Positions 48,101 to 57,276 of a stretch of 64,000 nt of DNA are shown piece by piece. Under the pieces are notes generated by a model. That model was not told the origin of the DNA and made no database searches. It saw only the letters and a program-made list of their open reading frames with translations. The stretch is from assembly GCF_001625305.1 (NCBI RefSeq), contig NW_017803268.1, positions 3,513,696-3,577,695 on the forward strand, given 5' to 3'. This stretch comes from Branchiostoma belcheri (taxonomy: Eukaryota; Chordata; Leptocardii; Amphioxiformes; Branchiostomatidae). The position numbers were made by a program, and so were the translations under genes. Position 1 is the first letter of the stretch; each line of letters begins with the position of its first letter.

Positions 48101-51100
48101 CCTTCGGGTCACTGTTTCGGGAGAACACCAACGCGATGTTCTACGACCAGCACATGTGGACATCTCCTGTTCTGTCGCCTGAAGGTATTGGGCCCGGGTG
48201 CCACTTAACATTACTTGTGTCCATTTTTATAAATATTATATAATGAATGGCTTTTGAAGGTTACGTTTTCAGTAGCGTTATGTTTTCAGTAGCTTTTGTC
48301 CGTTTGTCTGTTAGTCTGTCTGTATTTCTGTTTGTCTGTGAACAGCATAACTCAAGAAGCTTAATATGCATGTCATGAAACTTGGTAGGTGGGTAGGTCT
48401 TGATAAGACCTAAAAATGAGTAGATTTTGGGCCCCCTGGGGGCTTTTATTGGTTCTGCAGCAGAGCTTCCGGTTTTGATATCTTGCTAGAGTCACGAATT
48501 TTGATTGGTAGATAGTTCTTGGGGTAAGGAAGAAGCACTTTGACATAAATTTGGGCCCCCTAGCAGCTTGTTCTGGAACTACAGGAGCGTTTGTTGAAAC
48601 ATCCACGAAGAAGGATAACGATGATGGATATTAAAACATGGTCCATGTACGTACATGGCAATGGTAAAATGTCAAATAGTTCGTGTTGTTGTTTTTATCT
48701 GTATCGTAGGGTCTGACTTCTCCAAGGCAGAACGCCTTTCCTGTTGCTGGGCTATTGTAAACAGTATGATGGTGGCCAGCGCCATGTGGTTCAGGGATGA
48801 CAACGATGATCCCACCAGAGACATCGTGTATAACTTGGGATTTATTCAGTTCACGTTACAGGTGAGGCACTATTCTAATAAAGTTAGTTAAAGTGTTACT
48901 AGTCTTTCAACTTAAACTTTAAAAGATAAAGCCAAAATTACAGTCCTGTTTTAATGATTTATTTGTTTATTTCTCTGACTTTACCTAGGAACTGTGGGTC
49001 AGCTTGGTGACTACTGTGATGGTAATACCTGTTACCGTGGGGCCGCTTCTGCTGTTCCGAAAGGAGATACCAGCTCCAGTTACAGCTCCTGGAATAGGGG
49101 GTACGAATCAGTGTATGTTGTTCATTTCCATCCTTTTTGGAGGGGGGGGGGTGCTTTCATGTATGGTTAATCATCAGATGTAGTTAAATTCATTGTGCTC
49201 TTTTCTCTCTTACCATGAAAAGCTGGAAAACGCTTGTCCCGCTGGACGAAGTATGTGGCGTGGTTGATAGTGGTGTCTGTGTCCATCGTCTCGTCTTTCT
49301 TTGTCATCATGTATGGTTTGGACTGGGGCAAGGAGAAGAGCGAAGCATGGCTGAAGTCATTCTTCCTCTCGTTTTGTTTATCAAGTGTTGTTGCAGAGAC
49401 TGGCCAGGTAATATTTCTGTGTAATATTCTCTATAATGGTCATTTTGGAAATGCACTTTCAAACGATTTTTCCTACTGTACGATGGCTTATCCTTAGTAT
49501 AAAGGGTGCTCATCAACGGTGTCCAAACACTGATGAGGCACACAAAAAATGCCAATGATCAGAGAGCTGCACATTTGCCATTGAAAACACTCATTTTCTT
49601 AAAGAATTATTATTATGCATACAGTTAACACTGCGCGGTTTGATATTGCTTTATTACCGGATATTCGGTCTTTATGTCCCAGCAAGTAAATTTATTTATT
49701 CCCATTAAATTATTGCACTTCTTTTCAATATGGGCCCTGTTTTACACAACAAACCACAACAGTCACCTACAAACAATGAAATTGGGATACAATAAAGATA
49801 ATGGCAATGATAATAAAGCAAAAAACAGTAACTAACCAATAACATCAATAAATAAAATAATGATAATAACAAAAAGTACAAATTGTCCAGTATAGTCATA
49901 TGGTAAAGAACTCTTGCTATTGTTCTCTCCACAGATATTTATCCTGGCGCTCATAGCTGCGTTAATCTGTAACCCAACACCTTCCAACAAGCAGAGGACG
50001 TATGATATCAGGGAGGAAGAACTACATGTGCACCTTTTGGGCCACAAAGGTACCTCCATATCCTCAAGATTACTACATACAATTAGAGAACAAAATATCT
50101 TCCAATTATTGTTGGTAAGGGTAATAAAACTTTGGAATAAACAAATTGCGTTGTCTCCTTTCTATATACAATTACCTTATTGATAGGTATACCTTAGTAG
50201 ATAGGTACATATTACATGTATGAATTGTATTCTTCTGTATGACGTTTAAAAATGTTTGTTTTTGGTCAAAAGAGGGTAGATATTTGTAAGTGAATGTATA
50301 TCTTAATGATATTGTAAGATTTTAAGCCGTGTATATACGTTTATGTGTATGTATATCTTTTCAGCACCAGAGAAAGTTTACCCACCTGAAGCTACCTCCG
50401 TGCAAAAGATGAAAAGGAAAAACCAGCAGCGGCAAAAGTTTTTCGTGCTCCTGCAGAACGCCAGCGTCCTGTTCCTGTTTGTCGCTGTTCTGTTCTTCAT
50501 TAGCCAGCAGGATAAAGACCCGTCTGCTTACCACGCATCGCAGACGCTGTCCAGCAGGCTCACAGAGGACTTCGACTCGGTAGGTAGCTACTGAAAAGTA
50601 CTAGGCTTGCAAAAGCCTTATGCTGTCATAATATAAGTAATTCATTTTCCTTGTCTTAGTTAGTCCTTGTCTTAAACACCTTAGTTCGTAAGGCATACCA
50701 CCCGGCGTTTCTAAAAAAAAACAGACCCCGGGGAAGACTACCTGAGAGGTGAAAAGACCAGATACAAAAAGACACAGGGCTTACCTTAAGGGAACCTGAG
50801 ACTTGGCCTTGGACAGAGTGGGATGGAGGTGGAGGGGAGCAAGGGGCCTGATCCTGGCCTGAGCACTTAGGCAGGTAGGTATTCACTTTTCATTGTCTGG
50901 TCAACAATTGCTCGCTTGTAAACTATTCTATCTGAACGTAGCTGTTGTTCTGCCATAGATCACGACTCCTGAAGACTTCTGGAGCTGGACTGAGGGAGTC
51001 ATGTTGCCTGTGTTATACCCCTCCTTCTGGTATAACGGGTGGAAGATGAAGTATCTAGACCGGCAGTTTCCACTTTATACCGAGGCCTTCAGAATCGGCC

Positions 51101-54030
51101 CGCCACGACTTACTCAAATCAGGGCGGCACCAGGTGGGCAGTACTACTATTTATTAGTGTTCTCTGTTTTAATTGGAATGTTAGCTTGTTATTATTATTA
51201 TACCTGATTAGTTTACAAAATACTAGTCATGAGGAATAACGTTAGATCCTATGACCATAATGTATAATTTATCTACCATCTTTTTATCTATCGCCGGTTA
51301 TTTCGTATACGAAATAGCCATCGATGTAATTAAAATTACATAGAGGGTAAACTCACATAGTCGTAAATCCTTTGTTTAAAACATTGATTTTCCTTCCTTT
51401 TTCAATCAGTGACGAAGCCCGTATAAACAGCGTACACTCAAAGACAATAGTTTATCACTACAGGAATGCATCGCGTTAAAATCATATTTTAATTCTTGTG
51501 CAGATACAGTGGAACTAGACGATTCCACCAATGGTTGGGTGCTTGCTACCGGAAATGTTTCACATGCACATTGGGAGTTCAATGTCACAAGCATGGTTAC
51601 GGTCTATCCAGACTGTATATCAGAATGCCCCATGGAGCTTCCCACTACTCTGAATGAAGCTACATCCACCATGACTGCTCTTCAGCATAACCACTGGATC
51701 GACAAATATACAAAGCGTCTTGATCTGGAACTGTCCTTCTACTATCCCTCTCGTAAACTATTCAGCACATTGAAACTGACCGTAATTTGGGAGAGTATCG
51801 GTCATTTTTCAACATCTACAGCTGTAGGAATACACAGGCTTTTCCAGTATGAAAACGTATCTGATTATGGCGTAATGACTGCCCACATTCTCTTCATAAT
51901 GTTGTTTCTGGTCCGCCTCATCAATGATGGGATAGCTATAAAGAATGAAGGGATCAAGTATTTTGGTTCCATCTGGAATCTGATGGCGTCTTTGAGCTTA
52001 CTTGGATCTGCAGCCGCCATCTGTATCTTTGGAATAAGGCACCACTTCGCATCTGCAACTCTGGACAGGATAGTGGAGGCGACAGGTTGGTAAACGGGTG
52101 TTTCAGAACTCTAGGTTAACTCTAACTTAAGAACTGATCTCACGATTTTTCAGCCAACACGTCAAACTATAGAGAATCGCTATGCTATAACCTTCTGAGT
52201 CTAACCCCTCTCAATTCTGTTAAGGTGAACTTGGAATAGAAAAGTTTGTCGACTTTGAGTCAACGTTTTGGTGGGATGATGCCTTCAAGTACGTGCTTGC
52301 CGCTGTGGTGTTTGTTGACACATTGGCACTACTCCGCATGGTCAAGTTTAACAAGACCATCGCTCATTTCCTTGCTCTGCCCGGTGCCATGAAGAACGAC
52401 CTGATCGGGTTTTCAGTTGTGAGCGCCATAGCTTTCATGGCCTTCAGCTCGTCAGGTATTATTTTCCATTCAATTTATATCAATTTATGAGTACTTTCTA
52501 TGTGTCTATCGGTACGCTGAAAGCATAGTATGTATTTGTGTGTAATTATGTAGAATACATGCTATTTCTCGTGTCATATTCCACTGTTACCTGGCTAGTA
52601 ACAGGTTCTATTTCCCCCACAGGAATGATTGTATTTGGCACACACTTGAAGGCCTTCAGCAACGCCATACACACAAATTTCGCCTTGTTTGAGATGTTGT
52701 TGGGCAGGTTTGTATTTACCAAATTTCTGTGTTGTCTACTAATAACTCAGTCTCCTACGTTAACATGACAAATGCCTCACTGGACGTACCAGTCATATCA
52801 CATATATGTTTAACCATTTTCTCACGATAATGTTCCATCGTGCAAACCATAAATTCAAATTAACAATAAACATTCGAAAAACATGTTGCACGTAAAACGA
52901 GTTTATTAACAAGTATTCTACTTTCTTATAAAGACCAACGTTTTGTATTTTCCTATAAAGACCAATATTTTTACTTGGTCTTTTTTTAACATGTCGATTT
53001 ATACCATACACAGGTAGCAAATACATGTTTTTTTTGTTTAAGGGCTAAACTAAATGTAAGCGATACATAAATTGATCTCAATATTTTTCAGGTTTGTTGC
53101 TCAGGAGATATTGGAGGCAAACCGATATGTCGGCCCGGTCTACTTCACTTTCTTCATGATTTGTATCTTCATAATTCTCGTCAACTTCCTCGTGACCATC
53201 ATCTGTGATGCCATCGCTTCTGGTGACTCCATTGATGACGACTATGACCAGGATCTGGTAGACTACATCTGGACAAGCTTCAAGGAAATGTTAGGGATTC
53301 ACTCTCCCCCAACGACTGATATAACAAAAACAGGTAAAAGAAATTCATTGAAATCTTTAAGAACGTAAAGAAATCATTCCGGAATTAGGATTCAAAAGTT
53401 CCTGTCACTAAATGAATAAACGATTAATAACTTTGTTTTTGTACCTGCGTATTTTAATGAAAGTAATTCATTTTCACACATTACTCTTTTTATGCAGATG
53501 AAGACAAGCTCTCCGAGCTGAATGCAAACTTGCGAAAGATAGAGGACTCTTTAGATGACACTTTAGATGTCACAAAGTGTCTGTGGCCAAAGATTAAGAC
53601 CGGATTCAGGGTGTCAACCTCGCCTGTCACACCACGACATCTCTCTGCTACGCTGTCTTCTGACACATGTCAGATGATTCAGGAGGAATCTACATTACTG
53701 ACTAGTCCAGCCGTATCTGGTGATCAAGAACAGGCCCAATGTCTCCTCAAAGCTCATGAGGACGATGCTGCCAGGCTGCAGGAATTACAAAGCGAGAGCA
53801 GGCGGCGTGCAGAGGCGATCCTCCAAAGAAAACTAGCAGAGAGAAGAAGGAAAGAGCGCGGTGGGAAGGAACAGACCATCGTGGAGACGGCACAGGACCT
53901 GATGCAGCAACACGCAGCTGATGAGGAACGGTTAGAAAAACGACAAGCAAGATCAAGACGCATGTTTGAGAGCAAACTGCGACAGAAGTTGGCGGCGCGC
54001 CGCGTACAAAAGAAGTACAATGTAGAGTGA
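22882..54030 (+). CDS. Giant polycystin-1-like membrane protein with trefoil-EGF-sushi-EGF-FN3 ectodomain (70 exons)
   Basis: Predicted product is about 3,876 residues if one missing base in exon 24 is allowed for. Order: signal peptide (1-22), trefoil (23-67), 10 EGF (68-474), 17 CCP/sushi (475-1444), 10 EGF (1445-1854), four FN3 (1855-2219), Ser/Thr-rich linker (to about 2300), GAIN/GPS-like region (to about 2770), first span, PLAT (about 2819-3001), ten further spans with the polycystin extracellular domain and pore (to 3699), and a basic coiled C-tail. Ectodomain exons are all phase 1-1, and every junction to the TGA keeps frame, which is the main evidence for a single gene. Exon coordinates are in the block entries below. 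I recognise no REJ, PKD, WSC or C-type lectin domain of classical polycystin-1. Family knowledge: such proteins act as adhesion-GPCR-like receptors and partner PKD2-type channels. Ligand and site of expression are unknown. Confidence 0.85.
23357..23402. repeat. (GT)n microsatellite
   Basis: An almost pure gt run in intron 1 of the polycystin-like gene. Confidence 0.9.
23805..24066. repeat. Complex microsatellite (TCTA/CT/TA/GATA/GATT)
   Basis: A succession of short-period tracts with 'atctatct', 'ctctctct', 'tatatata', 'gagatcgagagatcgagaga' and 'ttgattga', in the intron before the first EGF exon. The left and right parts are roughly inverted (tcta versus taga), so the tract can fold back. 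Confidence 0.85.
24191..28812 (+). other. Exons 3-12: first block of ten calcium-binding EGF modules
   Basis: Exons: 24191-24313, 24570-24692, 25107-25229, 25724-25846, 26062-26184, 26602-26721, 27144-27266, 27530-27652, 28139-28255, 28690-28812. Each is one EGF, nearly all 123 nt (modules 6 and 9 are 120 and 117), phase 1-1, starting D-(V/I/E)-(N/D)-E-C and ending C-(D/N/H/G)-G. The sequence [10 protein letters not shown] carries the Cys-x-Asn-x4-Phe-x-Cys hydroxylation consensus of Ca-binding EGFs. ANGGC is shared by most. Intron flanks are also alike, pointing to duplication of exon with intron. Confidence 0.9.
25300..25345. repeat. (AAT)n microsatellite
   Basis: About 13 aat units in the intron after EGF module 3, followed by an inverted 'tattacaaaaatatta' stretch. 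Confidence 0.9.
29268..34649 (+). other. Exons 13-29: seventeen sushi (CCP) modules, one per exon
   Basis: Exons: 29268-29438, 29532-29702, 29835-30005, 30111-30281, 30408-30578, 30688-30858, 30986-31156, 31294-31464, 31608-31778, 31877-32047, 32177-32347, 32455-32624, 32759-32929, 33230-33400, 33554-33727, 34074-34244, 34479-34649. All are 171 nt and phase 1-1, except module 12 (170 nt, frameshifted) and module 15 (174 nt). Each has the four-cysteine sushi pattern: [36 protein letters not shown] and PTC. Sushi modules mediate protein binding in complement, selectin and synaptic proteins; the ligand here is unknown. Modules 1-10 are extremely alike in exons and introns, 11-17 more diverged. 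Confidence 0.9.
33035..33071. other. Assembly gap (37 N) next to a (TA)n tract
   Basis: The Ns sit in the intron between sushi modules 13 and 14 and are followed by (ta)n to about 33,118. The visible intron is 300 bases including the Ns, similar to its neighbours, so a hidden exon is not required. The true gap length is unknown. Confidence 0.95.
36343..36421. repeat. (TATTAAAA)n minisatellite
   Basis: About nine to ten perfect 8-base units in the intron after EGF module 14. Confidence 0.9.
37631..37652 (+). pseudogene. Relic EGF exon reduced to its two ends
   Basis: After an acceptor-like 'tatcaccag' come 'atatcaatga' (the first 10 nt of an EGF exon) and 'tttcttgtgacg' (the last 12), then the donor 'gtaagg'. 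Compared with the following exon (37,767-37,889) about 101 internal bases are gone, while both splice sites remain. Inclusion would add 22 nt and an in-frame TGA, so it must be skipped. Confidence 0.75.
38854..41174 (+). other. Exons 40-45: four fibronectin type III domains
   Basis: Exons 38854-38973 and 39136-39291 (FN3-1, split), 39631-39903 (FN3-2), 40074-40352 (FN3-3), 40541-40682 and 41050-41174 (FN3-4, split by a phase-2 intron). Typical motifs are PPTNVTF, the core Trp in VHWSQP / LFWTPP / VKWTPP, and the EF-turn Leu-x-Pro-x-Thr-x-Tyr (LAPATEY, LVPATQY, LIPTTKY). FN3-3 contains the tetrabasic run RRRRS (40,199-40,213), a possible convertase site. Confidence 0.85.
43284..43515. mobile_element. 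Third copy of the long foldback family, inside an intron of the polycystin-like gene
   Basis: The right tip 'aactaccaacacagatgaac' and arms 'agctttcgaccagtcattc' / 'gagtgactggtcgaaagct' match the copies at 3,957 and 13,672. The central part is shortened by an internal deletion. It starts 34 bases after the donor of the exon ending at 43,250. Confidence 0.7.
43863..44175 (+). mobile_element. LINE 3' end: last residues of ORF2 plus 3' UTR
   Basis: A frame ending TGA at 44,007-44,009 encodes [19 protein letters not shown] followed by [15 protein letters not shown], the C-terminal signature of CR1/L2-type non-LTR ORF2 proteins. About 165 bases of tail follow, to 'cccaataaagtcaaagtc'. It is severely 5'-truncated and sits in the intron between exons 43607-43697 and 44294-44469. 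Confidence 0.75.
46249..46482 (+). other. Exon 56: second half of the GPS and first transmembrane span
   Basis: It continues the GPS with [13 protein letters not shown], where active GPS motifs read C-x-C-x-H-L-(S/T)-x-F. The cleavage tripeptide is therefore replaced by Phe-Pro-Arg. The hydrophobic span [16 protein letters not shown] follows, then basic residues FQRLR that lead into the cytoplasmic PLAT domain. Confidence 0.85.
46560..46683. repeat. Copy of the 'cgtctgaccgttt' palindrome family
   Basis: It shares 'tgacgaaagctagtggata', 'gctgaaacgtctgaccgtt' and 'agtaactgctttttgacgta' with 2,583-2,770, plus an adjoining block 'acctggatgtctaacctta'. Only one arm is intact. Confidence 0.6.
46963..48184 (+). 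other. Exons 57-59: PLAT (LH2) domain and following cytoplasmic loop
   Basis: Exons 46963-47172, 47422-47582 and 48006-48184. Motifs: [27 protein letters not shown], then [17 protein letters not shown] and [10 protein letters not shown], a standard PLAT beta-sandwich. [12 protein letters not shown] ends it. In polycystin-1 family proteins this domain lies between spans 1 and 2 and binds lipids and regulators. Confidence 0.9.
47782..47850. repeat. Small foldback repeat in the PLAT intron
   Basis: Arms 'gactaaagctgcgctcctag' and its inverse 'ctaggagcgcagatttagt' surround a short G+C-rich loop. It is the smallest MITE-like palindrome in the window. Confidence 0.6.
48303..48625 (-). repeat. Reversed fragment of the TTGGCGAAGG-ended element
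   Basis: It contains 'aggtgggtaggtcttgat', 'ttttgggccccctgggg' and 'cttccggttttgatatctt', the inverse of blocks in the copies at 7,612-8,473 and 54,580-55,406. Confidence 0.6.
48710..53333 (+). other. Exons 60-69: polycystin membrane region (spans 2-11, extracellular TOP-like domain, pore)
   Basis: Exons 48710-48861, 48989-49100, 49223-49407, 49935-50049, 50365-50579, 50959-51133, 51504-52085, 52225-52455, 52623-52707, 53092-53333. Hydrophobic spans are seen at [132 protein letters not shown] and [18 protein letters not shown]. The large loop (about 50959-51830) corresponds to the polycystin extracellular domain, with [10 protein letters not shown] near its start. The pore loop reads [11 protein letters not shown]. 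The overall order matches PKD1-type eleven-span proteins. Confidence 0.9.
53498..54030 (+). other. Exon 70: cytoplasmic C-terminal tail with two basic coiled repeats
   Basis: The tail is about 176 residues after the last span. After a Ser/Thr-rich linker come two related units of about 40 residues: [18 protein letters not shown]...LQRKLAERR and [18 protein letters not shown]...LRQKLAARR. They share H-x2-D-x2-RL-x3-Q-x2-SRR and KLA-x-RR. They are strongly helical and positively charged, so a coiled-coil or membrane-surface/calmodulin-type interaction segment is plausible. Ends YNVE-TGA. Confidence 0.85.
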
Positions 54031-54544
54031 TAAGCGTTTGTTTCAGGCTATTATGCTCATGTATATACATATTGGTAAGTCAACATTCTGACGTCGATGA
54101 CAGTATTTTACATCAAGCTTGAGACAGAGAGTTAGTTGTATTTCTTCTCCCTTACTACATATTTTACTGCGGATAACCATTACATGATTCATATATTGAT
54201 TAACCTGCGTGAAACCCATAATGTACTATGCATAGCACTTCAGTAAAATGTCTCATTGAAGGTTGTATTAGCATGTTGTAGGATTAATATATCTTTTTTA
54301 GAATACATGTTTATCTCGCAAGTGCTTCATATTATCAATTACGAAAGACAGAAAATACTTGTAATAATAATAATGATTAGAAATTACATAATGTGTGTGT
54401 AATGAGGAATTATTATACAGCTTTCTTTTTTATTGTACAGTTTTCTGTAATAGTTGAGCGTTTTATTAATGTCGGGGATACTTGGAAAACGTGTGTAGCT
54501 GAGTGTATTTTACTAAAACCATTCTTTAAGTTAAGAGGACCACA

Positions 54545-54550
54545 AATAAA
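54545..54550 (+). terminator. Candidate polyadenylation signal AATAAA of the polycystin-like gene
   Basis: The first canonical AATAAA I see after the TGA, 515 bases downstream, just before a repeat element begins at 54,580. Position and motif only; no transcript evidence. Confidence 0.4.
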
Positions 54551-54579
54551 ATTTAAAAACAAGAGTTCCTCGATCTCAT

Positions 54580-55406
54580 ACCTTCGCCAAATGATGTAAA
54601 CCCTTGCGGCTGACGAATTATGGATTATACCAGTTGATCATATTCTCCACCCAATGACAGTCTTATCTTAACAAAAAAGCTATTATAGCACTTCCTCATA
54701 AATTATGCAAATGAGGTCATGATTTGAATAAATTATGTTTATTGATGTTCGCCTTCACTTAATTCCCAAGTGTGGCAAGTATGAAATTCCCAGCAGTTAC
54801 AACTATAAATTATAAAAATTTCCATTAATTATGCAAATTAGGTCTTCATTTACATCATCTATATCCTCAGATGTTGTTTGTTCTCAATTACATGTCACAA
54901 GTGTTTCATAGTCCTATTATTGAACAAAGCAGATCTATAGAATTTCCTCATTAATTATGCAAATAAGTTCCTGATTTGCATAAATGTCATCTGATTATGT
55001 CAAGCCTCACTTCAGCTACCTCATACCAAAAATCACGACAATCCGTTGTCAGGTTCTTGAGTTATCATCCTTCGAAAAATTTTCAACAAATGCTCCTGCA
55101 GTTCCAGAACAAGATGCTAGGGGGCCCAAACTCATGTCACTTCTTCCCTACCCCAAGAGCTATCTACCAACCAAAATTCGTGACCCTAGCATGTCCAGAT
55201 CGCGAGATATCAAAACCGGAAATTCTGCTGCAGTACCAACAAAAGCCGCCAGGGTGCCCTAATCATTTCTAGGTCTCATCAAGACCTACCCACCTACCAA
55301 GTTTCATGACAATGCATACTAAGCTTCTTGAGTTATGCTGTTCATAGACAGACAGACAAGCAGACAGACGGACAAACGCTACTGAAAACAACCTTCTTGG
55401 CGAAGG
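54580..55406. mobile_element. Second copy of the 'ccttcgccaa' / 'ttggcgaagg' MITE-like element
   Basis: Same termini and interior order as 7,612-8,473 (A+T-rich 'ttatgcaaat' part, then 'gctagggggcccaaactca', 'cgcgagatatcaaaaccgg', and a (caga)n stretch before the right end). Confidence 0.7.
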
Positions 55407-56260
55407 AAAAAAGATCACGTAGTGAAATATGCTATGTGAAAGACCAATTCACTTTCACAAAAAAGCACAAACGAACAAACACAATCACACGCACGTGATG
55501 TCTTATGGTTTTTGCTATGCCTAATTCTAACTGTTGCACAAAATATTCATCAATGAAATGGACATACTATGAATGGGATTAATCATGCAGATAGCAAAGG
55601 ATCAAAGGGTGTATTTCTATAAAACTATCTGCACATATTAGATTAGTCGTGTGCATTTATGTAGAAAGTAAAGCCTTTGTTGCCTTATCCTTCGCCTGTC
55701 ACCAAAAATAAATTTGATGAATACCTGGTGTACTGAAGATCATGCTAGACTACCTCTTCACGACTCCCATAAAAACACAATTTTTGCATCTATCAACTAG
55801 AATAACTGGAAAAATACGAAGAAGCAATTTGCTATTGACATGGCACATGCATTTTATAAAGGGTTCCCTAAACTTATCTAGTTGACTACCTCTTCACGAC
55901 TAGCCCCCATAAAACACCATTTGTGCCAACTAGAATATGTTTGGTGAACACTTGATAAAACACCTGCAAGTGACATGTTAATATAATATATAGCAAATTG
56001 CTTCTTAGTAATTTTCCACATATACACACACCTGTCATTATGACTTACATCAGTTACAGAACTGGGTGAATGCTCGGACTTTTTCAGACAACTTTGACAT
56101 AGCAAACTTCCACATTTATGATCACAATGACTGCTAATAGAATCTAGAATAAATTTTGTTTAAAAGGTTTGTTGCTGTAGGGCGATACGTTTTGTATGGT
56201 TGGGATGGGCTGCAGTATTTGAAAAGATGTAATAGTCCATCCTGAACAGTGGCTGGGTTG
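55407..56260. other. Gene-free stretch with a diverged half-unit of the 17-21 kb array
   Basis: 55,500-55,745 matches the first half of the array unit ('ggtttttgctatgcctaatt', 'ttatccttcgcctgtcacca', 'tacctggtgtactg'). Next to it a pair 'gactacctcttcacgact' occurs at about 55,748 and 55,884, an additional short local duplication. No coding exon seen. Confidence 0.5.
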
Positions 56261-56264
56261 TTGC

Positions 56265-57276
56265 TATCATGGTAAGATGTGTTTTGGGTGGGTGAAGTCG
56301 GTTGCTTCATTTAAGAAGATGTAAATAGTCCGTCCTGGACAGTCGCTGTGCTGTTGTAAGATATGTTTTGTATGGGTGGAGCCAACTGCGACATTTGGGT
56401 AGAATGTGTTAGTCTGTCCTGGACAGTGTCTGTGCTGTTGTAACATGTGTTTCGTATGAATAGAGCCAGCTGCGACAGTTCTGTATCTGTATCGGTATAG
56501 CCGGTATAACCGCCCTTCGGCGTAACACACCAGCTTCGCAGGCACGCGGCGCGGCGGCAGCTAGCTATATCACACCGAACGGATTGTTACACTCAATCTT
56601 TGCACATTTAACTGCAGGAGTTGTTTAAAGCTTTCTAGTGATGATGCCCCAACTGTGCTTGGTGGCAGCGAGTTCCAGTCCACGATAGTTCTGGGGAAAT
56701 ACGAGTTTTTAGCAGTTGGGTAGAAAAAGGTGGCTGGACAGTGGCTAGGTTGTTGCTATGGAAAGATTGTGTTAATGATGGGTGGAATTAGCTGCTACAT
56801 CTTAGAAGGTTCTAGTCTTTCCTGGATGGTGTCTGTGCTGTTGTAAGATGTGTTTTTTATGGGTGGAGCCAGCTGTGACATTTGGGTAGAATGTGTTAGT
56901 CTGTCCTGGATAGTGTCTGTGCTTTTGCTGTGGTAGGATTGTTCTGGAGGGGCGGAATTTAAGAACGTGTTAGTCCAACCTGGACAGTGGCTGTGCTGTC
57001 GTAACATGTGTTTCGTATGGGTGGAGCCAACTGCGACAGTTGGGTATACGTAGAAGATGCTAGTCCGTCTTAGATGGTGGCTGTGCTTTTGCTGTAGTGT
57101 GGTAGAATTGTTTTGGAGGGGCGGAATCTAAGAACGTGTTAGTCCATACTGGACAGTGGCTGTGCTGTTGTAAGATGTGTTTTGTATGAGTGGGGCCAGC
57201 GACAGTAGAAGGTGTTATTCCGTCCTGGACAGTGTCTGTGCTTTGCTGTGGTAGGATTGTTCTGGAGGGGCGGAAT
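56265..57276 (-). repeat. Degenerate tandem array downstream of, and continuous with, the LRR gene tail
   Basis: Two unit types of about 70-90 bases alternate. Type A: 'gtgctgttgtaagatgtgtt', 'gggtggagccagctgcgaca'. Type B: 'tggtaggattgttctggagg', 'ggaatctaagaacgtgttag'. A-type units start near 56,335, 56,415, 56,830, 56,980, 57,150 and 57,295; B-type near 56,905, 57,070 and 57,226. The unit at 57,277-57,365 is coding (last 26-30 residues of the LRR protein). Read on the minus strand, others still encode similar peptides such as SQLAPPI and NTSYNSTDTIQ. The copy of the 'gttctgtatctgtat' repeat (56,473-56,700) interrupts the array. Confidence 0.7.
56473..56700 (+). repeat. Dispersed repeat, second full copy of the 16,236-16,455 family
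   Basis: Shared blocks include 'taacacaccagcttcgcagg', 'cacgcggcgcggcggcag' and 'tctagtgatgatgccccaa'. It is inserted in the tandem array behind the LRR gene. Confidence 0.65.

Noticed and set aside
53747-54070. Antisense 107-residue frame over the last exon
   Set aside because: A shadow of the biased codon use in the charged C-terminal tail of the polycystin-like gene.
56267-57007. Minus-strand frames of 92 and 70 residues as independent small genes
   Set aside because: They are degenerate copies of the repeat that forms the tail of the LRR protein and have no start context of their own.
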